Shown here: piece after piece, positions 1-7,455 of the stretch
How the letters are laid out: each line of letters opens with the position of its first letter
How positions within the stretch are numbered: the first letter of the stretch is position 1
Origin: Peptococcus simiae
GTDB taxonomy: Bacteria; Bacillota; Peptococcia; Peptococcales; Peptococcaceae
Direction of reading: 5' to 3'
Assembly (NCBI RefSeq): GCF_046097595.1
Contig: NZ_JBJUVG010000002.1
Location: forward strand, 1 to 64,000
Length of the DNA: 64,000 nt
Made by a program: the position numbers and the translations under genes
The notes under the pieces: generated by a model
The model's database searches: none
The model's input: only the letters and a program-made list of their open reading frames with translations
What the model was told of the DNA's origin: nothing

Positions 1-295
1 GCCGAGCGTCGACCTATTTTTGCTCTTGTAGGAAGGCAGGGAATGGGCGCATGAGGAGCAAGGGCCTATCTTATTCCAATACTCCTGGAGAACCGATAGC
101 CCTATCTTAACCCCTCCGGTTTACTGCTCTATTGCCTCGCACACTGACAGGCGGTCGTTGCCGGTTATAAGGCAGCTAACTGCTGGACGTTTTCAGACTG
201 TCAATCAGCTTGTTTGATAATAAGAACAATGGTTATATAATTAGTTACCAGGCGAATGAAGTTGTAGGCTTTATCTAGCCCTTTACCATAGTATT
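1..295. other. Non-coding left end of window
   Basis: I see no convincing gene in this stretch: there are stops in every frame, and no family-like peptide or RNA fold was recognised. The right part holds the likely promoter of the exonuclease III gene, listed separately. Confidence 0.5.
213..241 (+). promoter_or_regulatory. Probable sigma-A promoter of exonuclease III gene
   Basis: A -35 like TTTGAT at 213-218 is followed, after 17 bases, by a perfect -10 TATAAT at 236-241. It lies about 75 bases before the chosen start at 317. No experiment supports it; the call rests on motif and spacing. Confidence 0.5.
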
Positions 296-316
296 ATGAT
301 AGAAAGATGTGATGAA

Positions 317-1150
317 ATGCGGTTTATCTCTTGGAATATTGACTCGCTCAATGCGGCTTTAACGGGGACTTCGGCGCGGTCAGACTTGTCCCGGTTGGTG
401 CTCGAAACCATTCGGCAGGCCGATGCGGATATTATTGCTATTCAGGAAACAAAGCTATCAGCCAATGGACCGACAGCTAAGCATGAGGCGGCCCTGGGAA
501 GTCTTTTTCCGGCTTATACCTATGCCTGGACCAGCTCTCGGGACCCGGCTCGGAAGGGTTATGCGGGGAATATGGTCCTCTATAAAAAGGACCTTAGCCC
601 GAGGATTTCTTATCCGGCCATTGGGGCGCCGGCGCCGATGGACCAGGAAGGCCGGCTCATTACCCTGGAATTTGATACCTTTTATTTTAACCAGGTCTAT
701 ACCCCAAATGCCGGGAATGGTCTGGTTCGCTTAGCTGACCGGCAGGTATGGGATCAGCAGTATGCAGGCTACCTCTCCGGCTTAGACCAGGATAAGCCGG
801 TCATTGCCACCGGTGACTTTAATGTGGCCCATAAGGAAATTGACCTGGCACATCCGGAAGCCAACCGCCGGTCGCCGGGCTTTACCGATGAAGAGCGGGC
901 AGGCTTTACGGCCCTTTTAGATAAGGGGTTTGTGGACTCCTTCCGCTATCTCCATGGGGATGTGACAGGAGCCTATACCTGGTGGGCCCAACGGGTCAAA
1001 ACCAGCAAAATCAACAACTCCGGCTGGAGAATTGACTACTTCCTGGTGAGTGACCGGTTAAAGGACCGAGTGATCTCATCTGAAATGGTTTCTTCCGGTG
1101 ACCGGCAGGACCATGCTCCTATTCTTCTAGAGATTGATGCGCCTGCATAA
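317..1150 (+). CDS. xthA: Exodeoxyribonuclease III (AP endonuclease)
   Basis: This is a 277-residue exonuclease III/AP endonuclease of the EEP superfamily, a base-excision repair enzyme that cuts DNA 5' of abasic sites and degrades duplex ends 3' to 5'. The family signature motifs appear in order: N-terminal MRFISWNIDSL, the metal-binding glutamate in IIAIQETKLS, GDFNVAHKEIDLAHP, YTWWAQR, GWRIDYFLVS, and the catalytic histidine in DHAPILLEI at the end. Length matches the family. An upstream in-frame ATG at 296 exists, but the family N-terminus begins at the ATG at 317, so I use that one; the ribosome binding site is poor for either. It is a single-gene unit with its own promoter and a downstream terminator. 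Confidence 0.95.
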   Translation: MRFISWNIDSLNAALTGTSARSDLSRLVLETIRQADADIIAIQETKLSANGPTAKHEAALGSLFPAYTYAWTSSRDPARKGYAGNMVLYKKDLSPRISYPAIGAPAPMDQEGRLITLEFDTFYFNQVYTPNAGNGLVRLADRQVWDQQYAGYLSGLDQDKPVIATGDFNVAHKEIDLAHPEANRRSPGFTDEERAGFTALLDKGFVDSFRYLHGDVTGAYTWWAQRVKTSKINNSGWRIDYFLVSDRLKDRVISSEMVSSGDRQDHAPILLEIDAPA

Positions 1151-1231
1151 GGCTTAAAAGAAAGGGATGGCCTGGCCCAGTCGCCAAATCTCTATTTTTA
1201 GCAAATTGCCCCTCTTGTAGCATGTAATACA

Positions 1232-1282
1232 AAGGCCCTTGTCATTTGGTCAAGAAAAGCCAAGTGATAAGGGCCTTTTTTA
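1232..1282 (+). terminator. Rho-independent terminator after exonuclease III gene
   Basis: An 18-bp stem (1232-1249 with 1260-1277, two wobble pairs) with a 10-base loop is followed by a T tract. It closes the exonuclease III transcript. Its reverse complement also has T-rich flanks, so it may act for the opposite gene too. Confidence 0.85.
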
Positions 1283-1333
1283 TGATAAGGGGCAGATGAC
1301 TTGTGGATACTATCTTCCAGGGATATAACCACT

Positions 1334-1740
1334 TTAATCCTTTATATTGGGCGAACGCATCCGGTCCTCTTCATCGAAATTATCCTTGAGGGCTCTCTCA
1401 GTGCCCAGGATATAGAGGGGGAGGAGGCCTAAGGCTTGAGCGAGGGTAATGACCACAATGGCCGTAGTACCTTGTCCTTCCGTTAGGCCGATCGGTCCTA
1501 AGGTCAGGGCCGGCATGACCAGGAGGCTAAGGGCAAAGGCGATGAGGCCATAGCGGATGAGGGCCTTGACTGCATGGACCTGGGCGAAGGCCCAGGCTTC
1601 TGTGGATTTTTTGATCGGGCGGTCCGGTAACCATAAATGTTATTTATTTCTTGGGGTGGATACTTATAAAAGAGAAGGCCGACGAGTATGAGCGTGAGCA
1701 GGGTCAGGGACACGGCTATAACATAGAGCAGAGTGAGCAT
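1334..1740 (-). pseudogene. SdpI-family membrane protein, frameshifted
   Basis: Read from ATG at 1740 (AAGGAG binding site just upstream), the product has a hydrophobic segment (residues about 2-25) and then YPPQEINNIYGYRTARSK, the characteristic N-terminal signature of the SdpI/YhfL-type family (P..IN..YGYRT). After a run of six A's on the sense strand (1607-1612) this frame turns into proline/serine-rich nonsense. In the neighbouring frame the expected family sequence resumes immediately as STEAWAFAQVHAVKAL, with two more hydrophobic segments, ending at 1334. One missing A (seven instead of six) would restore a single protein of about 135 residues. It is therefore either an assembly or sequencing error, a real inactivating mutation, or slippage at the A run. 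In Bacillus, SdpI gives immunity to the SdpC toxin; family members elsewhere often have unknown roles. Confidence 0.8.
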
Positions 1741-1776
1741 GGTGGCTTCTCCTTATCAGTGGATTTTAAGCTAATA

Positions 1777-1813
1777 TACCATAAAGGCTTTCAGGAGAGA
1801 AGTCTTTATGGTA
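1777..1813. repeat. Inverted repeat in the divergent promoter region
   Basis: Arms TACCATAAAGGCTTT (1777-1791) and its near-perfect reverse complement (1799-1813, two wobble-type mismatches) flank a 7-base loop, between the divergent SdpI-like and EamA genes. No T tract follows on the plus strand. It could be a DNA operator for both genes or an RNA hairpin in the EamA leader. Confidence 0.55.
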
Positions 1814-1850
1814 AGGTAGTCCTAATACATGTCTTATAGGAGGGAAGCAG

Positions 1851-2729
1851 ATGCCTTTATCCAGAGCCTATGTCCTGTACTTGCTATCGGTGGTCACCTT
1901 TGGCTGTAATGGGATTATCGCCAGTTATATTGACCAGACCAGTACAACCATTGTCTTTTTTCGCTTGCTTTTAGGGTCCTTGTTTTTACTTGGCGTCATG
2001 CTGGTGCGCCGGCAGGGGCGAGCGCTTTTTCGCTATCCGCGGGACCTTGCCTTTGTCCTCGTATCCGGGCTGGCCATGGGGATTAGCTGGCTATTCCTGT
2101 ATGAGGCCTTTGACCGGGTAGGGGTTGGGGTGGCTTCGCTCCTCTATGCCTGTGGCCCGGTCATCGTGATGGCCATATCGCCGCTGGTATTTCAGGAAAA
2201 ATTAACCCGACTAAAGGTTGGGGCCTTTGCGGCGGTGTTTATCGGGGTATGTATGATCAATGGGACAGAAATCAGCTTTCATGGTGAGTGGCTAGGGGTC
2301 TTGTGTGGCTTAGGGTCAGCGGTCACCTATGCGGTCATGGTGGTGACCAATAAGCAGGCACAAGATTTATCCGGTTTGGACAATACCCAGGTCCAGCTTT
2401 CTGCCGGCCTGGTGACGGTGGCAACCTTTATGGCCTTTACCGGTGGCTTTGACTTTGTTATCAGTCGGTCGGACTGGCCTTTTTTGCTGGTCTTGGGCTT
2501 TTTCAGCACCGGCCTGGCCTGCTTGTTCTTTTTCTCTGCCTTAACTCACTTGCCGGCACAATCGGTCGCCATCCTGGGGTATTTGGAGCCACTGACGGCC
2601 CTCTTTCTATCGGCTTGGCTGCTTGGTGAAAAGTTGGTCTCCCTGCAAATACCCGGCGCCATTTTTATTTTGGCAGGGGCCTTTGTGGCTGAGGTCCTTG
2701 GCAATCGGCAGCAGGCCGGGGAAGGATAG
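1851..2729 (+). CDS. EamA/DMT-family transporter
   Basis: This is a 292-residue multi-spanning membrane protein of the drug/metabolite transporter superfamily (EamA, RhaT-like), with ten predicted hydrophobic helices in two repeated halves. Typical features are the first helix with a conserved proline/glycine pattern, SGLAMGISWLFLYEAF at the end of the first half, PLVFQEKLT, and the second-half ending YLEPLTALFLSAWLLGEKL. Such proteins export or import small metabolites such as amino acids or purines; the substrate cannot be told from sequence. The start ATG follows an AGGAGGG site with good spacing. It is divergent from the SdpI-like gene, with an inverted repeat between them. No clear terminator follows. 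Confidence 0.9.
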   Translation: MPLSRAYVLYLLSVVTFGCNGIIASYIDQTSTTIVFFRLLLGSLFLLGVMLVRRQGRALFRYPRDLAFVLVSGLAMGISWLFLYEAFDRVGVGVASLLYACGPVIVMAISPLVFQEKLTRLKVGAFAAVFIGVCMINGTEISFHGEWLGVLCGLGSAVTYAVMVVTNKQAQDLSGLDNTQVQLSAGLVTVATFMAFTGGFDFVISRSDWPFLLVLGFFSTGLACLFFFSALTHLPAQSVAILGYLEPLTALFLSAWLLGEKLVSLQIPGAIFILAGAFVAEVLGNRQQAGEG

Positions 2730-2832
2730 CAAGAGGCGGAGGCTAGAAGGGGGAGTGGCAAGAAAGGCCGGTCCTGCTTGTTCAGGCATCTGACGGTTTT
2801 GACCTGGACTGTCTGTAAAAGTAAAAAAAAAG

Positions 2833-2861
2833 TTGACAATTGGTCATAGGCGTGTTATTTT
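2833..2861 (+). promoter_or_regulatory. Promoter of tRNA-Asn gene
   Basis: TTGACA at 2833-2838 and TATTTT at 2856-2861, spaced by 17 bases, lie about 40 bases before the tRNA. Confidence 0.7.
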
Positions 2862-2902
2862 ATATAGGCAGCCAGTGCTTCAGGCACTTGTTGTCTATAT
2901 AT

Positions 2903-2974
2903 TCCTCGATAGCTCAATGGTAGAGCATTCGGCTGTTAACCGAAGGGTTGCTGGTTCGAGCCCAGCTCGGGGAG
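2903..2974 (+). tRNA. tRNA-Asn (anticodon GUU)
   Basis: The cloverleaf is complete: acceptor TCCTCGA pairs with TCGGGGA, D arm GCTC/GAGC, anticodon stem TTCGG/CCGAA around loop CTGTTAA (anticodon GTT), and T arm GCTGG TTCGAGC CCAGC. The 3' CCA is not encoded. Confidence 0.96.
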
Positions 2975-2976
2975 CT

Positions 2977-3006
2977 GACTTTGGATTTTGTCCAAAGTCT
3001 TTTTTT
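2977..3006 (+). terminator. Terminator after tRNA-Asn
   Basis: A perfect 9-bp stem (2977-2985 with 2991-2999), loop of five, then seven T's. It starts two bases after the tRNA and makes it a single-gene transcript. Confidence 0.88.
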
Positions 3007-3021
3007 ATGCCACGATATGAC

Positions 3022-3050
3022 TGGTCAGATGTATCTTTGTTTTTTATAAT
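3022..3050 (+). promoter_or_regulatory. Possible promoter of the lutAB-like pair
   Basis: TGGTCA (3022-3027), 17 bases, then a perfect TATAAT (3045-3050), 22 bases before the start codon at 3073. The -35 is weak; the start would be only about 15 bases from the transcript end, so the leader would be short. Confidence 0.5.
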
Positions 3051-3072
3051 AGATGGCATGGAGGTGTCGAGG

Positions 3073-4056
3073 ATGTCAAAAAATACCTTGCCAGAAACCA
3101 TGAGCTTGGTACGGGACAATATCTTAGAATATAAGAGCCCCTTGGCGGTTTCTGCAAAAGAAAACGCTGAATGGGCTAAGGATTTAGACTTACCGGCAAG
3201 CGGTGACCTGCTCTTTTATACCGGCGGTGAATACCAGCTGCTCCCCTTTATGGATTCCCTGATGACGGTCATGGGCCTGGTGCCACCCGGGAGCGCTTTC
3301 TTTTCCTGGATGATGACCATGCGGGATTTGGTCCACAAGATTGGGCCAGCGCCGGAGAAAATCTTTGCCTCTGTTTTCGCCCAGGATAAGGACCGGTATT
3401 TCAGCATCAACCGGAAGGCCGCCAAGATTTTATTACGTCTGGGCTATGACCTGGCCTATGATGGTGAGCATGAAATTTACAGCGGGGCCCTCTTGCATGA
3501 GATGGGCTTTGACGAGGCCTTAGGGGCCTATAGTAAGGAGTTGGGCCGTTTCCTGAAGGGGACCCGGGCCAAGACGGTTGTCTGCCTGTCGCCCCATGCA
3601 GCAGAAATGTTCAAGCTGGTCTATCCCCACTACAAGGACTTTCCCAAGCTGGAGGTTAAGACCTTTCCGGAACTGGTTTGGGCTAAGCGGGACCAGCTGC
3701 CCAAGTATGAAACGGCAGATGTTTACACCATCCATGATTCCTGTCGAATGGCCAGAGAACTGGGCGTCAGCCAGGAATTCCGAGAGATTTTAGATGCCAT
3801 GGGGGTTCGCTATGTTGAGCCGGACCGTCATGGGGCTTGGACGACCTGTTGCGGCGGGCCCATTAAGATGACCTATCCGGACTTATCTCACAAGTTAGGC
3901 GTCGGCCGGGTGGAGGAACTGGCTGCTACCGGTGCTAACCGGGCCATTGTGAGTTGCCCCTATTGCCTGTCGGCCCTGACCCTCAAGACCCGTCAGCCCA
4001 TTATCGAGATAGAAGACTTTGTCGAGCTTGTCGCAAGGGGGTATGGAGATGTCTAA
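3073..4056 (+). CDS. LutA-like cysteine-rich (CCG-domain) oxidoreductase subunit
   Basis: This 327-residue protein belongs to the cysteine-rich CCG family (LutA/YkgE, GlcF, HdrB). It carries one intact CCG domain near the C-terminus: Cys224 in IHDSC, Cys259-Cys260 in TTCCGG, and Cys295/Cys298 in SCPYC. These residues are the kind that hold an Fe-S cluster in heterodisulfide-reductase-like proteins. The first CCG domain looks degenerate: the expected CCG triplet is Tyr-Ser-Gly at 136-138. The next gene is a LutB-like LUD/ferredoxin protein whose start overlaps this stop, so the two probably form a complex. In Bacillus, LutABC oxidises L-lactate; here no LutC follows, so the substrate is open. 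The start ATG at 3073 follows GGAGGTG; the longer reading frame upstream crosses the tRNA and is rejected. Confidence 0.82.
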   Translation: MSKNTLPETMSLVRDNILEYKSPLAVSAKENAEWAKDLDLPASGDLLFYTGGEYQLLPFMDSLMTVMGLVPPGSAFFSWMMTMRDLVHKIGPAPEKIFASVFAQDKDRYFSINRKAAKILLRLGYDLAYDGEHEIYSGALLHEMGFDEALGAYSKELGRFLKGTRAKTVVCLSPHAAEMFKLVYPHYKDFPKLEVKTFPELVWAKRDQLPKYETADVYTIHDSCRMARELGVSQEFREILDAMGVRYVEPDRHGAWTTCCGGPIKMTYPDLSHKLGVGRVEELAATGANRAIVSCPYCLSALTLKTRQPIIEIEDFVELVARGYGDV

Positions 4057-5254
4057 TATGAAAAAAGAAATGGCCAATTATGCAGCAGACATTAATCGGG
4101 CCTCTAATGATGAAAATATTCAAAAGGCCTTAGGCCGGGCCGTCGCATCCTATAGAAAAAATGTGACCGAGGCCCTGGACCGCTACCCGCATACCCTGGA
4201 AATGGCCGAGGAGGTCAAGGCCATTAAGCTGAAGGCCCTGGATAATTGGCAGCCCCTTATGGAAGAGGCCATGGAGGCCATCCGCCGCAATCACGGCCAG
4301 GCCTACTTTGCCAAAGACGGGGCTGAATGCATCCAGAAAATCCATGAGATTATCGGGCCCCGCCGGGAGATTGTCAAAGGGAAGAGCATGCTCGGTGAAG
4401 AAATCCACTTGCGTCAGGAATTAGCCGCCCTGGGCCATGACGTCTGGGAAACGGACCTGGGTGAGTTTATTTTACAGCTCAATGATGAACGGCCTATGCA
4501 TATCCTGTCCCCGGCCATTCATATGCCCCGGGAGCAGGTGGCTGAAGTCTTTTCCAAGTTCTTTGGCCGGGAAATTGCCCCTGAAGTCGCTGAAGAGGTG
4601 GCGGCTGTCCGGGAGTTCCTGCGGGAAAAATACTTTACCGCCGATGTCGGTATTTCCGGGGCCAATGCAGTCGCTGCTGAAACCGGGCAGATTGCGATCA
4701 TTGAGAATGAAGGTAATGTTCGCCTATGTACCGGGGTGCCCCCAATCCATATTGCCGTTGTGGGCATTGAGAAATTGGTCCCATCCTTTATCGATGCCAT
4801 GAAGGTTTGCGAAGTCAACTGGCGCTTTGGCCAGTATGGCGCGCCGGGTTACTTAAATGTCATCAGTGGGCCCAGCAAAACCGGGGATATTGAAAAAGTG
4901 ACCACCTACGGTGCCCACGGGCCTAGAGAATTCCACGTTATCTTTGTGGATAATGGTCGGTCGGATATGATTGCCGACCCCCGCTATAAAGAAGCGGCCC
5001 TCTGCCTCCGTTGTGGTGGCTGTATGTATGAGTGCCCGGTCTTTGCCCTGACTGCAGGCCACTTTGGCCACACCTACATGGGTGGCATTGGGGGGATTTG
5101 GACCGCCTTTGTCGAAAAAGACAAGGAAGAAGCGGCACCGGTTCTTTACAATTGCCTCCGCTGTGGCCGCTGCATTGAGCGCTGCCCCATGAAAATTGAC
5201 GTGCCTTCGATGACAGCACAACTACGGGAAGACGTCATGAAGAAGTATGAATAA
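4049..5254 (+). CDS. LutB-like LUD domain and 2x[4Fe-4S] protein
   Basis: This 401-residue protein has an N-terminal LUD (lactate utilisation) domain, roughly residues 60-290, including VGISGANAVAAETGQI and the glycine-rich GIEKLVPS region. A C-terminal ferredoxin-like part has two CxxCxxCxxxC motifs, at Cys319/322/325/329 and Cys369/372/375/379, each followed by proline. That is the LutB/YkgF architecture. It overlaps the CCG-domain gene by eight bases, indicating translational coupling and a joint complex that moves electrons from an organic substrate. LutB of Bacillus is about 470 residues; this one lacks the extra C-terminal region. Start ATG 4049 is chosen because AAGGGGG lies seven bases before it; ATG 4043 or 4058 is possible. 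Confidence 0.85.
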   Translation: MSNMKKEMANYAADINRASNDENIQKALGRAVASYRKNVTEALDRYPHTLEMAEEVKAIKLKALDNWQPLMEEAMEAIRRNHGQAYFAKDGAECIQKIHEIIGPRREIVKGKSMLGEEIHLRQELAALGHDVWETDLGEFILQLNDERPMHILSPAIHMPREQVAEVFSKFFGREIAPEVAEEVAAVREFLREKYFTADVGISGANAVAAETGQIAIIENEGNVRLCTGVPPIHIAVVGIEKLVPSFIDAMKVCEVNWRFGQYGAPGYLNVISGPSKTGDIEKVTTYGAHGPREFHVIFVDNGRSDMIADPRYKEAALCLRCGGCMYECPVFALTAGHFGHTYMGGIGGIWTAFVEKDKEEAAPVLYNCLRCGRCIERCPMKIDVPSMTAQLREDVMKKYE

Positions 5255-5261
5255 GATTGGC

Positions 5262-5298
5262 CTGGACCTTTGGCATTAGCTGGAGGCCCGGGTTTTTT
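5262..5298 (+). terminator. Weak terminator candidate after lutB-like gene
   Basis: A short GGCCT/AGGCC pairing with a long loop precedes a run of six T's at 5293-5298. The stem is weak, so termination here is uncertain. Confidence 0.35.
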
Positions 5299-5448
5299 AT
5301 TTATGTCAGTCCCTTACATGTGAAAGAAAGAATTTTAGCGGAACTGGCCAACGAGGGGTTTTTACGGATGAAAAAAAGAGCTAATTGTTGTACACTAGAG
5401 TAAGCGAATTAAGTTCACCATCCTCATATTTTACAGAAAGGTTTGGCT

Positions 5449-6270
5449 ATGCAAAGCTTTTGGGAAGGTTTACCGGCGATTGTTTATCCGATTAATATTC
5501 TGGATATCCTGATTATCGCCTTTGTTATTTATAAAATCATAGAAATGATAACCGGTACACGGGCAGAGCAGCTGGCTAAGGGGATCCTCGTCCTGATTGC
5601 CTTCAGTGCCGTTAGTGAACTCATCGGCCTTTCAACCATTAATTGGGTCTTGGTCCAGGTGCAACGGATGCTCATTGTGGCCATTCCGGTTATTTTTGCC
5701 CCGGAACTCCGGCGGGCCCTGGAAAAGCTTGGGAAGGGGAAGGTCTGGCGCAGGCGACGGGTCAATGAGGAGGAAGAGGCTGTTCTCCGGCGGATTGACC
5801 GGATTATGGGCTGCTTACATGCAGCTTCCAGTACCCGGACCGGGGTTTTAATCGTTTTAGCGCGAGAAAGTCGGTTAGAAGAATATACAGCGACCGGCAT
5901 CCAGTTGGATGCCCTGGTGTCGACCGCCTTACTCAATAATATCTTTGTCGTCAACACCCCCCTCCACGATGGGGCGGTGATTATTGATGGTGACCGGATA
6001 GTGGCGGCTAGCTGCTACCTGCCGCTTTCAGACAATCGGAATATTTCCAAGGCCCTGGGGACCCGTCACCGGGCAGGGATTGGCCTATCTGAAGTGAGCG
6101 ATGCCGTGGTTTGTATTGTTTCTGAAGAAACAGGGAGTATTTCTATTGCCTGCGATGGCAAGCTGACTTACGATATGTCCTTTAAGGAGACCAACCATTT
6201 TCTACAGGAAATGCTCATTCAGCATGAAGCCCAAGTTCCGTTTTGGAAGAAATGGAAGGTGTTTCAATGA
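5449..6270 (+). CDS. cdaA: Diadenylate cyclase CdaA
   Basis: CdaA makes cyclic di-AMP from two ATP at the membrane. The 273-residue protein has three N-terminal transmembrane helices (about 11-30, 44-62, 66-86) and then the DAC domain. Both catalytic signatures are present: DGA at 174-176 and the RHR motif in GTRHRAG at 204-210. Length and layout match the Gram-positive housekeeping enzyme. The stop overlaps the start of cdaR, and glmM follows, the conserved cdaA-cdaR-glmM operon. CdaR and GlmM are known to modulate CdaA in Bacillus and Listeria. The ATG at 5449 has AGAAAGG seven bases ahead; an in-frame TTG six bases earlier is less likely. Confidence 0.97.
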   Translation: MQSFWEGLPAIVYPINILDILIIAFVIYKIIEMITGTRAEQLAKGILVLIAFSAVSELIGLSTINWVLVQVQRMLIVAIPVIFAPELRRALEKLGKGKVWRRRRVNEEEEAVLRRIDRIMGCLHAASSTRTGVLIVLARESRLEEYTATGIQLDALVSTALLNNIFVVNTPLHDGAVIIDGDRIVAASCYLPLSDNRNISKALGTRHRAGIGLSEVSDAVVCIVSEETGSISIACDGKLTYDMSFKETNHFLQEMLIQHEAQVPFWKKWKVFQ

Positions 6271-7442
6271 AAAAGCTGGAAATAAAAAATCCGGGCCTCA
6301 AGGTCATTGCCCTGGCCCTGGCTATTTTACTTTGGTTTTATGTCGGAATTGAAAAAAATCCCTTTGAAACCCGGTTCTTTCAGGTGCCGGTCACTTACGA
6401 ACACTTAGATGGGGAAATGGCTGTGAACAGCCCGACCAAGCAGGTATCCATTACCGTTCGGGCCCGGTCCAACCAGTTTGATAGTCTAACCGCCGGTGAC
6501 TTTACCGCTTCAGTGAACCTGAGCAAGGTGAAGGTGGGGGATAATACCGTCCCGGTGATGGTCAAGTCGCCCAGTCATGTTCAGGTGACCAAGGTGTCGC
6601 CCCGGGAAATTGTCGTGACCGCTGAGCGGCTGGATGGAAAACGCCTACCTGTTCAGGTCCTGGAAACCGGCCAGCTGCCCAATGGCGGCAAGGTGAAGAA
6701 GTACCAGGCCCAGCCCCGGGAGGTTTTTATTGCCGGTGATCCCTGGCTGACCAAACAGGTGAGCAAGGCGGTGGTCCAGGTGAACCTGGCGGACCTCTAT
6801 GAGTCCACCAGCCTGGATTGCCCGGTTATCCTCTTAGACCGGAATGGGCAAGCCCTTAATTTACCGGGGGTGGAAGTCAAGCCCAATACCGTACGCTTGG
6901 TTATCAGCCTGGATGATGCTGTAGAAAAAAAGGCCGTCCCGGTGGTGGCCACAATTAGCGGCACTGCCGGAGAGGGCTATGTGCTCAAGTCGGCCCTGGC
7001 CGCACCTGAAACCGTTACTATTAAGGGGGCTGCCAGCCGGCTGGCGGATATTGACCAAGTGGCGACCAACCCCATCGATATTTCCGGGATGCAGAAAGAC
7101 CAGCAGGTCAGCGTGGGCTTAAACATCCCGGAAGGGATTACCGTTATTGAACCGGATAATATCCGGGTGAGCCTGATTTTTGCCTCACGAGAGGGGACTG
7201 TCAGTCAAAAGGAGGTCCCCGTTGAGATCAGTCAGCTCAGTCCGGGCCTCACTGGCCGCCTGGACCAGACAACCGTCCAGGTGCAGCTGGTCCCTAAAAG
7301 TAATACCACGCACCTACAGGCCTCTGTCGACGCGACCGGCCTGGGGGTCGGCAAACATGTTGTAGACGTCCATGTATATAGCGATGATGGATCGCCGGTG
7401 GAGGAAATAAGTCCCCAGCGATTAACTTTAACGATCACATAA
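6267..7442 (+). CDS. cdaR: CdaR, YbbR-domain regulator of CdaA
   Basis: This 391-residue protein has a single N-terminal transmembrane anchor (about 11-29: VIALALAILLWFYVGI), and the rest is extracytoplasmic with repeated YbbR domains of about 80-90 residues (I count four likely copies from about 35 to 390). CdaR binds CdaA in the membrane and tunes c-di-AMP production. The start ATG overlaps the cdaA stop (ATGA) with GGAAGGTG upstream; an in-frame ATG at 6243 is rejected because it lies inside cdaA without a binding site. glmM follows after 13 bases. Many valine- and lysine-rich beta-strand segments fit the YbbR fold. Confidence 0.93.
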   Translation: MKKLEIKNPGLKVIALALAILLWFYVGIEKNPFETRFFQVPVTYEHLDGEMAVNSPTKQVSITVRARSNQFDSLTAGDFTASVNLSKVKVGDNTVPVMVKSPSHVQVTKVSPREIVVTAERLDGKRLPVQVLETGQLPNGGKVKKYQAQPREVFIAGDPWLTKQVSKAVVQVNLADLYESTSLDCPVILLDRNGQALNLPGVEVKPNTVRLVISLDDAVEKKAVPVVATISGTAGEGYVLKSALAAPETVTIKGAASRLADIDQVATNPIDISGMQKDQQVSVGLNIPEGITVIEPDNIRVSLIFASREGTVSQKEVPVEISQLSPGLTGRLDQTTVQVQLVPKSNTTHLQASVDATGLGVGKHVVDVHVYSDDGSPVEEISPQRLTLTIT

Positions 7443-7455
7443 TTAGGAGACCAAT

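Noticed and set aside
2833..3072. Longer reading of the LutA-like gene
   Set aside because: It includes the tRNA-Asn and terminator; the GGAGGTG site and homology favour 3073.
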